Positions 44,085 to 52,470 are shown, counted from the stretch's first letter. The stretch: 64,000 nucleotides of DNA from Streptomyces sp. ISL-10 (GCF_018614575.1 NZ_JAGGOJ010000003.1:558001-622000); one strand, 5' to 3'. A program made the numbers and translations. The notes: a model not told the origin generated them from the letters alone.

Positions 44085-44114
44085 GCCGCCCGGTGGAGAA
44101 CTCCACTGGGCGGC
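44085..44114 (+). terminator. Terminator of the ebo-like block
   Basis: 14-bp arms (GCCGCCCGGTGGAG, 44085-44098; complement with one G-T pair, 44101-44114), 15 bp after the stop. Confidence 0.75.
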
Positions 44115-44197
44115 CGGGCTGTTGTCCCCGCAAAAGCCGCTACCGACCAGTAGTAAGAATGTCGCCTGCCGTCCATCATTAATCGCGAGCATGTCAA

Positions 44198-44225
44198 CCC
44201 GTTCGGTCGATCATGGCCGAACGGG
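44198..44225. promoter_or_regulatory. Inverted repeat upstream of HAD phosphatase gene
   Basis: Perfect 9-bp arms CCCGTTCGG and CCGAACGGG around 10 bp, 35 bp upstream of the ATG. It could be an operator or a leader hairpin; there is no T run. Confidence 0.5.
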
Positions 44226-44260
44226 CTCCCTGAGCCGCCTCCCTACCCAGGAGACCCCCC

Positions 44261-44887
44261 ATGCATGCACGCATCTGGACGGTCCGTACCACCGCGACCG
44301 CCGCCGCCCTGACCTTCGTCGCGGCCCTGCCTGCCGCCACCGCTCACGCGGACATCCCGGCCGCGACGACAACCGCCGTACGGACGCAGAGCGTCGACTA
44401 CGGCACCTGGCTGCGCGACGTCGCCGCCGTCGTCGCCGAGGCCCGCCCCTACATCGAACAGCGCACGGCCGATGCGTCCGGTGAGAAGCAGGCGATCGTC
44501 CTCGACATCGACAACACCTCGCTGGAGACGCACTTCCACCCGTTCTGGGAGCTGCCCACCCCGGCCATCGCCCAGATGCGCGACCTCGCGCGCTACGCCG
44601 ACTCCCGCGGCGTCGCCGTCTTCTTCGTCACCGCGCGCCCCGGCATCATCCACTCCCTCACCGACTGGAACCTGAAGAAGACCGGCTACCCGGTCGACGG
44701 CCTGTACGTGCGCGACCTGCCCGACCTCTTCGACGAGGTCAGCGCCTACAAGACCGAGAAGCGCGCCGAGATCGAGGCCAAGGGCTACACGATCATCGCC
44801 AACATCGGCAACAACACCACCGACCTGGTCGGCGGCCACGCCGAGCGGACGTTCAAGCTCCCCGACTACGACGGCCAGTTGTCGTAG
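44261..44887 (+). CDS. Secreted HAD-superfamily acid phosphatase
   Basis: 208 residues. Sec signal peptide (about 1-30, ending AHA-D). HAD motif I is AIVLDIDNTSLET (nucleophilic Asp), motif II FFVTARPG; AYKTEKRAEIEAKGY and ANIGNNTTDLVGG correspond to motifs III and IV. It is like class B/C acid phosphatases that release phosphate outside the cell. AGGAG precedes the ATG. Monocistronic with a 19-bp-stem terminator. Confidence 0.92.
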   Translation: MHARIWTVRTTATAAALTFVAALPAATAHADIPAATTTAVRTQSVDYGTWLRDVAAVVAEARPYIEQRTADASGEKQAIVLDIDNTSLETHFHPFWELPTPAIAQMRDLARYADSRGVAVFFVTARPGIIHSLTDWNLKKTGYPVDGLYVRDLPDLFDEVSAYKTEKRAEIEAKGYTIIANIGNNTTDLVGGHAERTFKLPDYDGQLS

Positions 44888-44905
44888 GCGGAGCCCGTAC
44901 GGCCG

Positions 44906-44949
44906 GGTGGCCGCGGTGGCCGGTCTCCCGGCCGCCGCGGCCACCCGTG
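44906..44949 (+). terminator. Strong terminator of HAD phosphatase gene
   Basis: 20-bp stem with a single G-T pair and a 4-nt loop (arms 44906-44925 and 44930-44949), 19 bp after the stop. Confidence 0.8.
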
Positions 44950-44956
44950 GCCTGAC

Positions 44957-45199
44957 GGAACGCCGGACGCCGCCGCCTACATCTCCGACCACGTCCCCAA
45001 GCCCGTCGTCGGCCAGATCGCCGGTTTCCCCGCGCCCGAGGGCAAGACCATGGGCCACGCGGGGGCCATCGTGTCCGGCTCCACCGGCACTGCCGGGGCC
45101 ACGCGGCGGGCGCTGGAGGCGGCCGGGATCCGTGTCGGTTCGACACCGACACAGACCTCGCAGCTCGTCCGCACGCGCCTCACCGAGTCCACTGGCTGA
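44957..45199 (+). pseudogene. Truncated succinyl-CoA synthetase alpha subunit (sucD) fragment
   Basis: The frame reads [20 protein letters not shown], then [20 protein letters not shown] and [19 protein letters not shown] to a stop. This is the C-terminal quarter of SucD, including the [13 protein letters not shown] phosphohistidine loop. About 210 N-terminal residues, including the CoA-binding fold, are missing; the phosphatase terminator abuts its left end. It has no start codon or ribosome site and cannot be functional. Confidence 0.85.
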
Positions 45200-45332
45200 C
45201 ACGCCCCCCTTTACGCAACCGGTGCTCGGAGGAAACCCTTTCGGGCAGTTCCTCGGGGCGACCGGCGTGTGCGAGCCGGCCGCCCCTGCCACCTCCCGCC
45301 CCGTCACGACTCGTACGAGCGGAGAACACCTG

Positions 45333-46874
45333 ATGGCACCCACCCTCACGCTCAAGCCGGGCACCGCCTGGACCGACGCCTGGCAGCGGTGTCTGGCCGC
45401 CGCCCCCGAAGCCTTCCGGGACGAGCGCGTCCTCAACCTCTGGGACGGCCGCTGGCAGGCCGACGGCCGGACCCTGCCCGCCACCAGCCCCGTCGACCTC
45501 GGCCCGATCGCCGGCCCGCCCCGCCTGGACGCGGCCACTGCCCACCAGGCCGTACGCGCCTCGCTCGACCAGCACCGCGCCTGGCGTCATGTCCCGCTGC
45601 CCGAACGGCGCGCACGCGTCGCCGCCGTGCTCGACGCCCTGACCGAACACCGCGAGCTGCTCGCCCTGCTGCTCGTCTGGGAGATCGGCAAGCCGTGGCG
45701 GCTCGCGCAGGCGGACGTGGACCGCGCGATCGACGGCGTACGCTGGTACGTCGACGGCATCGAGCCCATGCTCGAAGGCCGCAGCGCACTCGACGGCCCG
45801 GTCTCCAACATCGCCAGCTGGAACTACCCGATGTCCGTGCTCGTCCACGCCATGCTCGTCCAGGCCCTCGCCGGGAACGCGGTGATCGCCAAGACGCCCA
45901 CCGACGGCGGCGCCGCCTGCCTCACCCTCGCCTGCGCGCTCGCGACCCGCGAGGGCCTGCCGGTCACCCTGGTCAGCGGCAGCGGCGGCGAGCTGTCCGA
46001 AGCCCTGGTCCGCTCGCCCGAGATCGGCTGCGTCTCCTTCGTCGGCGGCCGCGACACCGGAGCCCGTATCGCCACCGCCGTCGCCGACCTCGGCAAGCGC
46101 CACATCCTGGAACAGGAGGGCCTCAACACCTGGGGCATCTGGAACTTCACCGACTGGTCCGCCCTCAGCGCCGTCGTGCCCAAGCTCTTCGACTACGGCA
46201 AGCAGCGCTGCACCGCCTACCCCAGGTTCGTGGTGCAACGCGAGGCGTTCGCCGACTTCCTGGCCGCCTACCTGCCCGCCGTACGCTCCGTTCACACCGG
46301 CCACCCTCTCGCCGTCGAGCACCCCGACGACCCGCTGCCCGCCCTGGACTTCGGCCCGCTCATCAACGCGGCCAAGGCCAAGGAGCTGGCCGACCACGTA
46401 GCCGAGGCCACAGACCGCGGCGCGATCCCGCTCCACCGGGGTTCACTGAACGACGGCCGATTCCTGCCCGGCCAGGACACCTCCGCCTACCTCCCGCCCG
46501 TCGCACTCCTGAATCCGCCCCCGTCCTCCCCGCTCCACCACGCCGAACCCTTCGGCCCCGTCGACACGATCGTCCTCGTCGACACGGAGGCGGAACTGCT
46601 CGCCGCCATGAACGCCTCCAACGGCGCGCTCGTCGCCACCCTGTCGACGGACGACCCCGCGGCCTTCGCACGCCTGGCACCGCAGATCCGCGCCTTCAAG
46701 ACCGGCCACAACAAGCCCCGCTCACGCGGTGACCGCGACGAGCTCTTCGGCGGCTTCGGCGCCTCCTGGCGCGGCGCGTTCGTCGGGGGCGAACTGCTGG
46801 TGCGGGCGGTGACGGAAGGCCCGGCGGGGGAACGGCTGCCCGGGAACTTCCCCGAGTACCAGCTCAACGCCTGA
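45333..46874 (+). CDS. Aldehyde dehydrogenase family protein
   Basis: 513 residues. It would oxidise an aldehyde with NAD(P). NIASWNYPMSV is the oxyanion/Asn region, VIAKTP the cofactor site, and GKQRCTAYPRFVV the catalytic Cys. The usual ELGGK box is LEQEGLNTWG, and NKPRSRGDRDELFGGFGASW replaces the standard C-terminal motif, so this is a divergent subgroup of unknown substrate. ATG at 45333 with GGAG 9 bp upstream. Flanked by repeat-rich DNA on its right. Confidence 0.9.
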   Translation: MAPTLTLKPGTAWTDAWQRCLAAAPEAFRDERVLNLWDGRWQADGRTLPATSPVDLGPIAGPPRLDAATAHQAVRASLDQHRAWRHVPLPERRARVAAVLDALTEHRELLALLLVWEIGKPWRLAQADVDRAIDGVRWYVDGIEPMLEGRSALDGPVSNIASWNYPMSVLVHAMLVQALAGNAVIAKTPTDGGAACLTLACALATREGLPVTLVSGSGGELSEALVRSPEIGCVSFVGGRDTGARIATAVADLGKRHILEQEGLNTWGIWNFTDWSALSAVVPKLFDYGKQRCTAYPRFVVQREAFADFLAAYLPAVRSVHTGHPLAVEHPDDPLPALDFGPLINAAKAKELADHVAEATDRGAIPLHRGSLNDGRFLPGQDTSAYLPPVALLNPPPSSPLHHAEPFGPVDTIVLVDTEAELLAAMNASNGALVATLSTDDPAAFARLAPQIRAFKTGHNKPRSRGDRDELFGGFGASWRGAFVGGELLVRAVTEGPAGERLPGNFPEYQLNA

Positions 46875-47324
46875 CGCGGGTCCGGCCACGACCTGCCGGA
46901 TCGGTGACCATGTCCGGGGACATCGGCAGGACCGGTGCCACGCCGGCGACATGGGCCGGACCGGTGCCATGCCCGGGGGGCATGGGCCGGACCGCTGGCC
47001 GTGTCCGGGGTATCGGCCGGACCGGTGCCCGCGGACCTTGCGGACGTCCTACTGGGCGCGGAGGAGCCCGGCGGACGTCCGCACCGGTGGCGACACGGAG
47101 AGCTCGTTAGCCCGTTCGCGCTTCCCGTGTCGTCGTGTTCACCGCGGTGCGCTCCCCGCGGCGACCTGCGGGAAGCCGGAAGGAGGCCTGATTCCCGGCA
47201 CCCTACCGGGTGACCCTGCGCCCGGTCTGACATTGCGATGATCACCGACTGTGGTTGCCTCGTGTACGGAGCACGGAAGAGGTGCCGCGCAGACAGGCCG
47301 GACACGGCTCCGCTGGAGGAAGAC
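46875..47324. other. Intergenic region, left part repeat
   Basis: 450 bp without a gene. 46910-47045 is a degenerate tandem repeat; the rest precedes the small surface-protein gene and should hold its promoter. Confidence 0.55.
46910..47045. repeat. Degenerate tandem repeat with CGGCCGGACCGGTGCC-like unit
   Basis: Units GGACATCGGCAGGACCGGTG, GACATGGGCCGGACCGGTGC, GGCATGGGCCGGACCGCTGG and GTATCGGCCGGACCGGTGCC repeat at about 30-bp intervals just after the aldehyde dehydrogenase gene. Confidence 0.8.
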
Positions 47325-47807
47325 ATGCGAATCGCACGCGCCGGTCTGAAGATCGCCCTGGTGTTCGGCATCCTTGCTCTCTCCGCCCCGGCCGCCGCGG
47401 CCGCCGGTGAGAGCGACATCGACATCAGCCCGCGGAATGCCTCCCCGGGGACCAAGGTCACCGTCAGCACCACCGCCTGCGGGAAGGAGACGTACGGCAA
47501 GGGTGAGTCGGAGGCGGGTGGGAAGTTCCACCTCCTGGAGGGGAGCCGCGCAGGCGTCCTGGTGGGCGAGTTCCAGATTCCTGAGGACGCCGCTTCCGGA
47601 ACCGACACCATCACGCTGAAGTGCCCCCCGCGCACCAAGGTCACCGGGACGCACCAGATCAACGGTCGCCCCAGTGGAGGCGTCGACGCCGGCTTCGGTG
47701 ACGCCACCGACGAGGGCACGCAGCTCGCACTCGGGGGTCTGCTCCTGACCGGAGCAGTCGCCGGCGGCGTGACGAGGATGCGCCGCCGGGACACCGCCGG
47801 GACCTGA
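47325..47807 (+). CDS. Small exported, membrane-anchored protein
   Basis: 160 residues. Signal peptide (about 1-26, ending AAA-AG), an immunoglobulin-like extracellular part with ISPRNASPGTKVTVSTTACG, a C-terminal membrane segment (LALGGLLLTGAVAGGVTRM) and a basic tail. This layout is usual for Streptomyces surface proteins encoded next to a class F sortase. No LPxTG-like motif is evident, so anchoring by the transmembrane tail is more likely than sorting. GGAGGA 6 bp before the ATG. Confidence 0.85.
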   Translation: MRIARAGLKIALVFGILALSAPAAAAAGESDIDISPRNASPGTKVTVSTTACGKETYGKGESEAGGKFHLLEGSRAGVLVGEFQIPEDAASGTDTITLKCPPRTKVTGTHQINGRPSGGVDAGFGDATDEGTQLALGGLLLTGAVAGGVTRMRRRDTAGT

Positions 47808-47949
47808 CCTCCGGCGGAGTGGCTCGGACGCACCGCCGCCGCGGCGCCTCAGGACCCGACCGTCCCTCCTGCCCACCGGCCCCTGGCCACCGTCCCGGTG
47901 CCGGGGGTCGGCCGGGTACCGGCCCGCTGCCGTGCGAAGGACCATCCCC

Positions 47950-48615
47950 ATGGACGACACCCCCACGACGAGGACCACCGACGCCGCCCGTCTTCCCTCG
48001 TACAAGTTGCTCGCCTGTGCCGCTGTCGCGGGGGCCATGCTGGTGGCCGGCGCGCTGCGCGACGACCACCCCCCGCAGCCCTCGTCGGCGCAGCCCTTGG
48101 CCTCGTCCGCGCAGTCGGCTCGGGACCACACACCGCAGACCGCCGACATCGGGCCTCTGCCCCGCGCGGATCCCGTCCGCCTCCTGATCCCGGCCGCCGG
48201 CGTGAACGCCCCGCTGACACGGGTGGAGTTGAACGACGCGGGCGCGCTTCGGCCGCCGCCGGGCGACGAGCCCGGCCTCGCCGGCTGGTACGGCGACGGC
48301 ACGGCCCCCGGTGAGACGGGCACGGCCATCACCGTCGGACACGTGGACACCCCCGCCGGCCCCGGGGTCTTCTACCGGCTCGGGGCCCTCACCAAGGGGG
48401 ACACCATCGACGTCGTCCGGGAGGACCGGCGCACGGCTGTCTTCACCGTCGACGCCGTAGAGCTGCACGACAAGGGCGACTTCCCGGACGAGAAGGTCTA
48501 CGGCGAGGCGGGCCGGCCGGAACTACGGGTGATCACATGCGGCGGTGACTACTCCCCGGGCACCGGCTATCAGAGCAACGTCGTCGTCTACGCGACGCTC
48601 AGCGCGGTGAAGTAG
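47950..48615 (+). CDS. Class F sortase
   Basis: 221 residues. N-terminal membrane anchor (about 20-40), Pro/Ser-rich linker, sortase domain from about 75. The catalytic His is in TVGHVDTP and the Cys in RVITCGGDY; GYQSNVVVYA closes the barrel. Sortases cleave a C-terminal sorting signal and attach proteins to the cell wall; class F members are actinobacterial with varied activities. It follows the surface protein gene by 142 bp in the same direction, suggesting a functional pair. GAAGGA lies 8 bp before the ATG. Confidence 0.92.
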   Translation: MDDTPTTRTTDAARLPSYKLLACAAVAGAMLVAGALRDDHPPQPSSAQPLASSAQSARDHTPQTADIGPLPRADPVRLLIPAAGVNAPLTRVELNDAGALRPPPGDEPGLAGWYGDGTAPGETGTAITVGHVDTPAGPGVFYRLGALTKGDTIDVVREDRRTAVFTVDAVELHDKGDFPDEKVYGEAGRPELRVITCGGDYSPGTGYQSNVVVYATLSAVK

Positions 48616-48655
48616 CGTCGCGCCCGTCCCGCCGGCCGTTCAGCGAGTGTCTGGC

Positions 48656-48796
48656 GGTCGGGCTCCCGTCAGCCGGTGCCTTGCCTGCCGGGCTCCCGTC
48701 AGCCGGTGCCGGCGGCTGGGCTCTCGTTCAGCCGGTGCCCTGGCGGTAGGGCTCCCCTCAACCGGTGCCTTGCCGGGCTCCCGTTCAGCCGATGCC
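48656..48796. repeat. Degenerate tandem repeat, about 30-bp unit
   Basis: CGGGCTCCCGTCAGCCGGTGCC and variants (GCTCTCGTTCAGCCGGTGCC, GCTCCCCTCAACCGGTGCC) recur about five times, filling the convergent gap and running into the last codons of the DUF2254 gene. The gene's C-terminal residues (ALEPDRQGIG) are partly repeat-derived. Confidence 0.8.
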
Positions 48797-50095
48797 CTGG
48801 CGGTCGGGCTCCAGCGCGAACGCGCGCTCGGCCGCCTCGGGCAGCGCGGTCTGCACGGCCGCGACGAGCAGCGCGCGATGCCGCTCCAGCGGCTCGCGCC
48901 GCGCCTCGGGCACGAACCGCAGCAGATCCTCCAGGCCGGCGATCAGCCGTCGGGACACCTGCGGGCTCCCGACGGCGCACCCCCGGATCTCCGCGAACCC
49001 GAGGTTCACGAGATCGCCCCACCCGGGCACGTCCTGCACCAGCCGTACCACACCGTCGCGGTCGCGGTAATGCACGGCGCCGAGCGGCCGGCCGGCCGCG
49101 GCCGCGAGGAACTGCACGATCCGGTCGACGCACTGCACGGCCGTGGTCGGGTCGTTCACCGCCGGGGACAGCGCCCGCAGCGCGATGTCGGACAACTGGC
49201 GCAATCCGAACCCGAGATCCTGGTGGAAGGTGCGGTCCACCCCGACGGAGACCGCGGACCCCAGGATCCGCCGGGACGGCAGGTCTCCCCCTCCGCCGTG
49301 CACGGCGAGGACCGGTGTCCCCGGCACGACGAAGTCCCCGATCCGCGGGATGAGCCGCAGGACCACCCCCCGGCGCCGGGCGACGCGCACAAGGCGGGCC
49401 ACATGCACGTCCCGCAGTGTCCCCGCCCGCCCCTGATGCCCGATCCGCGCCACCTCGGCGGGCAGCGGCGCCGTGTCCGCGTCCTGGACGGGCATCTTGT
49501 CGAGCACCCCGAACGACTCCCTGGTCACCCGCTCCACCACGGGCCCCACCTTCATGAGCTGGAGCGTCTGGGTCACGTAGGCGATGAACAGCAGCAGACT
49601 GAGCCCGACCATCAGCAGGGTCAGCGCGGCCTGCACCAGAGGCACCGACACCACCTTCCGGGGATCGGTCTCGCTGTCGTACGAGGTGAGGACGAGAAGC
49701 GAAAGCACGAAGGTCCCGAGGAACACGGAGAAGGTCAGCTTGCTGATCCGGCTCCGGATGAAGATCCGGACAACGCGGGGGCTGAGGTTGCCCGAGGCCA
49801 TCTGGACGGCGACGAGCGAGATGCTGAAGACGACACCGATGAAGGTCATCATCGCGGAGCTGACCGTGGTCACGATGGTCTTGGCGTCCTGGGAGAGCGC
49901 GGCGAGGGAGCGCACTGCCTCGTAGTCGCCGGTCTCCTTGAGGACGTCCACCAGTGCCGTGTCGACGGCATCCGCCGCGAGCCAGAGAAGAAAGACGAGG
50001 ATCAGGGTGAGTGTGGGCGCGAACCAGAAGGTGTCGCGCAGGTGCTCGCGCAGCGAGGAGAGGACGCGGGGCCTCCGGTAGGTGCGATGGCTCAC
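48785..50095 (-). CDS. DUF2254-family membrane protein
   Basis: 436 residues. Four membrane segments in the first 200 residues (FWFAPTLTLILVFLLWLA; TVSSAMMTFIGVVFSISLV; FSVFLGTFVLSLLVL; LTLLMVGLSLLLFIAYV), then a soluble half with RQLSDIALRALSPAVNDPTTAVQ, the family signature. Function unknown; membership of DUF2254 is firm. I use the GTG at 50095 (SHRTYRRPRVLSS follows). Confidence 0.88.
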   Translation of the reverse strand: MSHRTYRRPRVLSSLREHLRDTFWFAPTLTLILVFLLWLAADAVDTALVDVLKETGDYEAVRSLAALSQDAKTIVTTVSSAMMTFIGVVFSISLVAVQMASGNLSPRVVRIFIRSRISKLTFSVFLGTFVLSLLVLTSYDSETDPRKVVSVPLVQAALTLLMVGLSLLLFIAYVTQTLQLMKVGPVVERVTRESFGVLDKMPVQDADTAPLPAEVARIGHQGRAGTLRDVHVARLVRVARRRGVVLRLIPRIGDFVVPGTPVLAVHGGGGDLPSRRILGSAVSVGVDRTFHQDLGFGLRQLSDIALRALSPAVNDPTTAVQCVDRIVQFLAAAAGRPLGAVHYRDRDGVVRLVQDVPGWGDLVNLGFAEIRGCAVGSPQVSRRLIAGLEDLLRFVPEARREPLERHRALLVAAVQTALPEAAERAFALEPDRQGIG

Positions 50096-50259
50096 GCAGC
50101 CGACGGTATCCGCACGCTGCGCGCTCGCGCGGATACACGCTGTACTGCGGCGGTTCGGCCCGTTCGGACAGCCCTGACCACGGGATATGCGGGTGAAGGG
50201 CACCTCGAACCCCTGGTATTGTTGTCCCTGTCGCCGCGGGAGACCGGGGCCGACCACCG

Positions 50260-50347
50260 GTCCGGGTGGCGGAATGGCAGACGCGCTAGCTTGAGGTGCT
50301 AGTGCCCTTTATCGGGCGTGGGGGTTCAAGTCCCCCCTCGGACACCA
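50260..50347 (+). tRNA. tRNA-Leu (anticodon GAG)
   Basis: 88 nt including encoded CCA. Acceptor GTCCGGG pairs with CTCGGAC; the anticodon stem CTAGC/GCTAG encloses TTGAGGT; a long variable arm (TGCCCTTTATCGGGCG) marks a class II tRNA; the T arm is GGGGGTTCAAGTCCCCC. Followed 3 bp later by its terminator. Confidence 0.97.
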
Positions 50348-50350
50348 GTG

Positions 50351-50377
50351 AGACCCCAGTTCGTCTGGGGTCTTTTT
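50351..50377 (+). terminator. Terminator of tRNA-Leu
   Basis: AGACCCCAG and CTGGGGTCT arms with a short loop followed by TTTTT: a canonical rho-independent terminator. Confidence 0.93.
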
Positions 50378-50687
50378 GCGTTCCCGGGCGCGGGAGGCCT
50401 GCCCTCCCTGGCGCGACGGCTCATGCGAGCAGGCTTGTCGCGGGCTCGCCCGCTTCGTCTGAACCAGCTCCTCGGGTAGGTTACGCGCCGCAACACCGGA
50501 ATCACTCCTCCTCATCCAGAAGTCCCGCCTGCGAGGCTTTGCCGAGGTAGGCAAGGGCGCTCAGGACAGCGGGATCCGCGCTGGGGGGCACTTCGGCAAG
50601 CTGGGTCCTGCCCGGACGGTGGCACGGCCATCCAGAACCGGGCGTCACATGGCGGCGGGCGGGAAAGGGCGGGTGGTGCCGAGGGCG
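50378..50687. other. Region downstream of tRNA-Leu, no gene recognised
   Basis: 310 bp. Short frames exist on both strands, but none has family resemblance. It is the left part of the decay zone and may contain unrecognisable relics. Confidence 0.4.
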
Positions 50688-51050
50688 TCAGTCGCGTGGT
50701 CGGTCCATGTCGACGGAGTAGCCGTGGAACGCGTCGTCCCGCAGGCCCGGCGCAGGCCGCCAGCTGCCGAGCACGGCCGCCGACGGCGCGAACAGCGGCT
50801 CCGGGCAGGGCGTCCAGCGGCCACCACTCCCAGCCGGCGATCTCCTCCGGTTCACGGACTTCGGCTGTTCCCGACGCCGCCGCGACCAGAGCGGCGGCGG
50901 TGACCCGGGTCACCCCGCGGGTGCCGTCCACGAGGATGGTGCCGATCCGGACGCCGTCCGCGTCCGCCTCCAGCCCGGTCTCCTCTGCCAGTTCGCGGAC
51001 CGCGGCCTCCTCGAACCTCTCCCCGAAGTCGTCAGCATGGCTCGCGGTCA
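50688..51050 (-). pseudogene. NUDIX hydrolase, 5'-truncated and frameshifted
   Basis: On the minus strand the sequence opens within a NUDIX box (FGERFEEAAVRELAEETGL; the leading Gly and about 40 N-terminal residues are gone). It continues through EIAGWEWWPLDALP, then an extra C shifts the frame. Correcting it restores EPLFAPSAAVLGSW and ends DAFHGYSVDMDRPRD-stop at 50688. Both lesions indicate a dead gene. Its broken 5' end coincides with the broken 5' end of the permease relic. Confidence 0.8.
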
Positions 51051-51386
51051 CCCGGCATCCTGCTCCTGTTCACCCTGGCGCTGACCTGGCTCGCCGTGAT
51101 CCCCGGGCTTTCTGCGTCGTCGGTCGAGGGCGCTGGCGCGTTCGCCTACCCCCTCATCTTCCTGCCGTTCGTCAGTTCGGCGTTCGTGCCCACAAAGACG
51201 ATGCCCGGCCCGGCGCGCTGGTTCGCCGAACATCAGCCGGTGACGTCGATCGTCAACACGATCCGCAACCTGTTCGCCCAGCAGCCAGTCGGTGACGACA
51301 TCTGGACCGCCCTCGCGTGGTGCGTCGGCATCCTCGTCGTGGCGTACATCTTCGCGATGGCCGCCTATCGCCGGAAGATCGCCTGA
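51051..51386 (+). pseudogene. ABC-2 type permease, C-terminal fragment
   Basis: About 110 residues from ILLLFTLALTWLAVIPGLSA through FLPFVSSAFVPTKTMPGPARWF to VAYIFAMAAYRRKIA and stop. This is the last third of a DrrB-like drug exporter permease (last two or three membrane segments). The N-terminal two thirds and any partner ATPase are absent. It lies 15 bp before the merR gene, the usual partner arrangement, so an operon has been cut at 51050. Confidence 0.85.
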
Positions 51387-51401
51387 GGCAGGCTGAGACC
51401 C

Positions 51402-52187
51402 ATGCTCACCATCAGCCAGCTTGCGGCGTACGCCGGGGTGACGGTGCGGGCGGTACGCCACTACCACCGGATCGGGTTGCTGCCGGAGCCCGAACGCGAC
51501 CGGTCCGGATACCGGACCTACGACGCGGTCGCGGTCGTGCGACTGATCCGGATCCGCACCCTCGCAGACGCCGGCGTGCCGCTGGCCCGGGTGCAGGAAC
51601 TCCTCGCCGCCGGCCCGGAGGAGTTCGCCAGCGGCGTCCAGGAGATCGACAAGGCCCTGCGCGCCGAGATCCGGCGGCTGCAGGACACTCGCAGCCGACT
51701 CGCCAGGCTCGCCGCCGGAGAGCACCTGGCGCTCCCGCAGAGCGTCGTGGACTACCTCGACCGGCTGCGCGGTCTCGGCGTTGAGGAGCGGTACATCGAG
51801 ATGGAGCGGGACGCCTGGATCATGATCGCCGCCCAGGTGCCGCATTCGATCGACTCCGTGATCGCCAAGAAGCACGAGGAGCTGGACGACCCCGACATGG
51901 TGAAGCTCTACAGCCTTCTCAGCGGGGCACTCGGCTGGCCGGCCGACGATCCGCGGATCGTCGAGGTCGCCGACATCATGGAGCGCTTGATGGTTCGCGC
52001 TGTGGAGGCTGGCGAGGTGGGTGCCGAAGACGGAATCGACGACCAGTTCGTCGACCTGCTGGACTCAGTGTCCTCACCGCACGCCGCACGGCTGTTGGCG
52101 ATCCTGGAGGAGCGGGGCTGGAGGGGCTGGACCCGCATCGAGCGAGTGCCTGCCGAGAGACTCAGCACGGAGCTGCCGCCATCGTGA
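51402..52187 (+). CDS. MerR-family transcriptional regulator
   Basis: 261 residues. N-terminal MerR helix-turn-helix (SQLAAYAGVTVRAVRHYHRIGLLPEPERD) with RSGYRTYDAVAVVRLIRIRTLADAG, a dimerising coiled coil at about 80-120, and a large C-terminal domain (to 261) that may bind a drug. In actinobacteria such genes are commonly downstream of ABC-2 exporter genes; here the exporter is reduced to a fragment, leaving an orphan regulator. Intact by sequence. Confidence 0.92.
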   Translation: MLTISQLAAYAGVTVRAVRHYHRIGLLPEPERDRSGYRTYDAVAVVRLIRIRTLADAGVPLARVQELLAAGPEEFASGVQEIDKALRAEIRRLQDTRSRLARLAAGEHLALPQSVVDYLDRLRGLGVEERYIEMERDAWIMIAAQVPHSIDSVIAKKHEELDDPDMVKLYSLLSGALGWPADDPRIVEVADIMERLMVRAVEAGEVGAEDGIDDQFVDLLDSVSSPHAARLLAILEERGWRGWTRIERVPAERLSTELPPS

Positions 52188-52189
52188 AG

Positions 52190-52301
52190 GCAGGTCAGCG
52201 ACTCAGGGCGGCTTCGCCGCCCGCCGTGGGGCGGGTAAGTGAGCACATCGAACACCCCGTAGCCCTTGATCAACACCGCGCCGCGGGGTGGCAGCGCAGG
52301 A
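52190..52301. repeat. 112-bp direct repeat, left copy
   Basis: Identical to 54402-54513 except two bases. It starts 3 bp after the merR stop and includes a hairpin GGGCGGCTTCGCCGCCC and TGAGCACATCGAACACCCCG. The unit encodes nothing recognisable on either strand. Confidence 0.95.
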
Positions 52302-52386
52302 GGCGAGTTCAGCTACTACCTGCACTTTTGCCTGTGCCGGTTCGTATTTACGCGTCAGAGCTGAAACGTCCGCCTGAGCGCCGACG

Positions 52387-52431
52387 CTTCCCAAGCTGAG
52401 AGCGCGAGTTCGATTCTCGTCACCCGCTCCA
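52387..52431 (+). other. 3' half of a tRNA-Gly(CCC): probable attachment-site scar
   Basis: CTTCCCAAG (anticodon loop with CCC), then GCGAGTTCGATTCTCG (T arm with GC-rich stem) and CACCCGCTCCA (3' acceptor strand plus discriminator and CCA). The upstream 85 bp lack the matching 5' GCGGGTG strand, D arm and 5' anticodon stem, so this is a fragment, not a tRNA gene. A terminator follows, as after real tRNA genes. This is how the distal attachment site of an element integrated in a tRNA 3' end looks. Confidence 0.7.
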
Positions 52432-52436
52432 TTTTG

Positions 52437-52470
52437 AAACCCCAGGTCGGCGGCCTGGGGATTTGTTTGT
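52437..52470 (+). terminator. Terminator after the tRNA-Gly fragment
   Basis: CCCCAGG and CCTGGGG arms, 7-nt loop, followed by ATTTGTTTGTT. Confidence 0.8.

Noticed and set aside
50309..50554. Minus-strand frame ending SHWCPRGDLNPHAR
   Set aside because: It is the antisense translation of tRNA-Leu and its terminator. The CPRGDLNPHA string is a known annotation artefact, not a protein.
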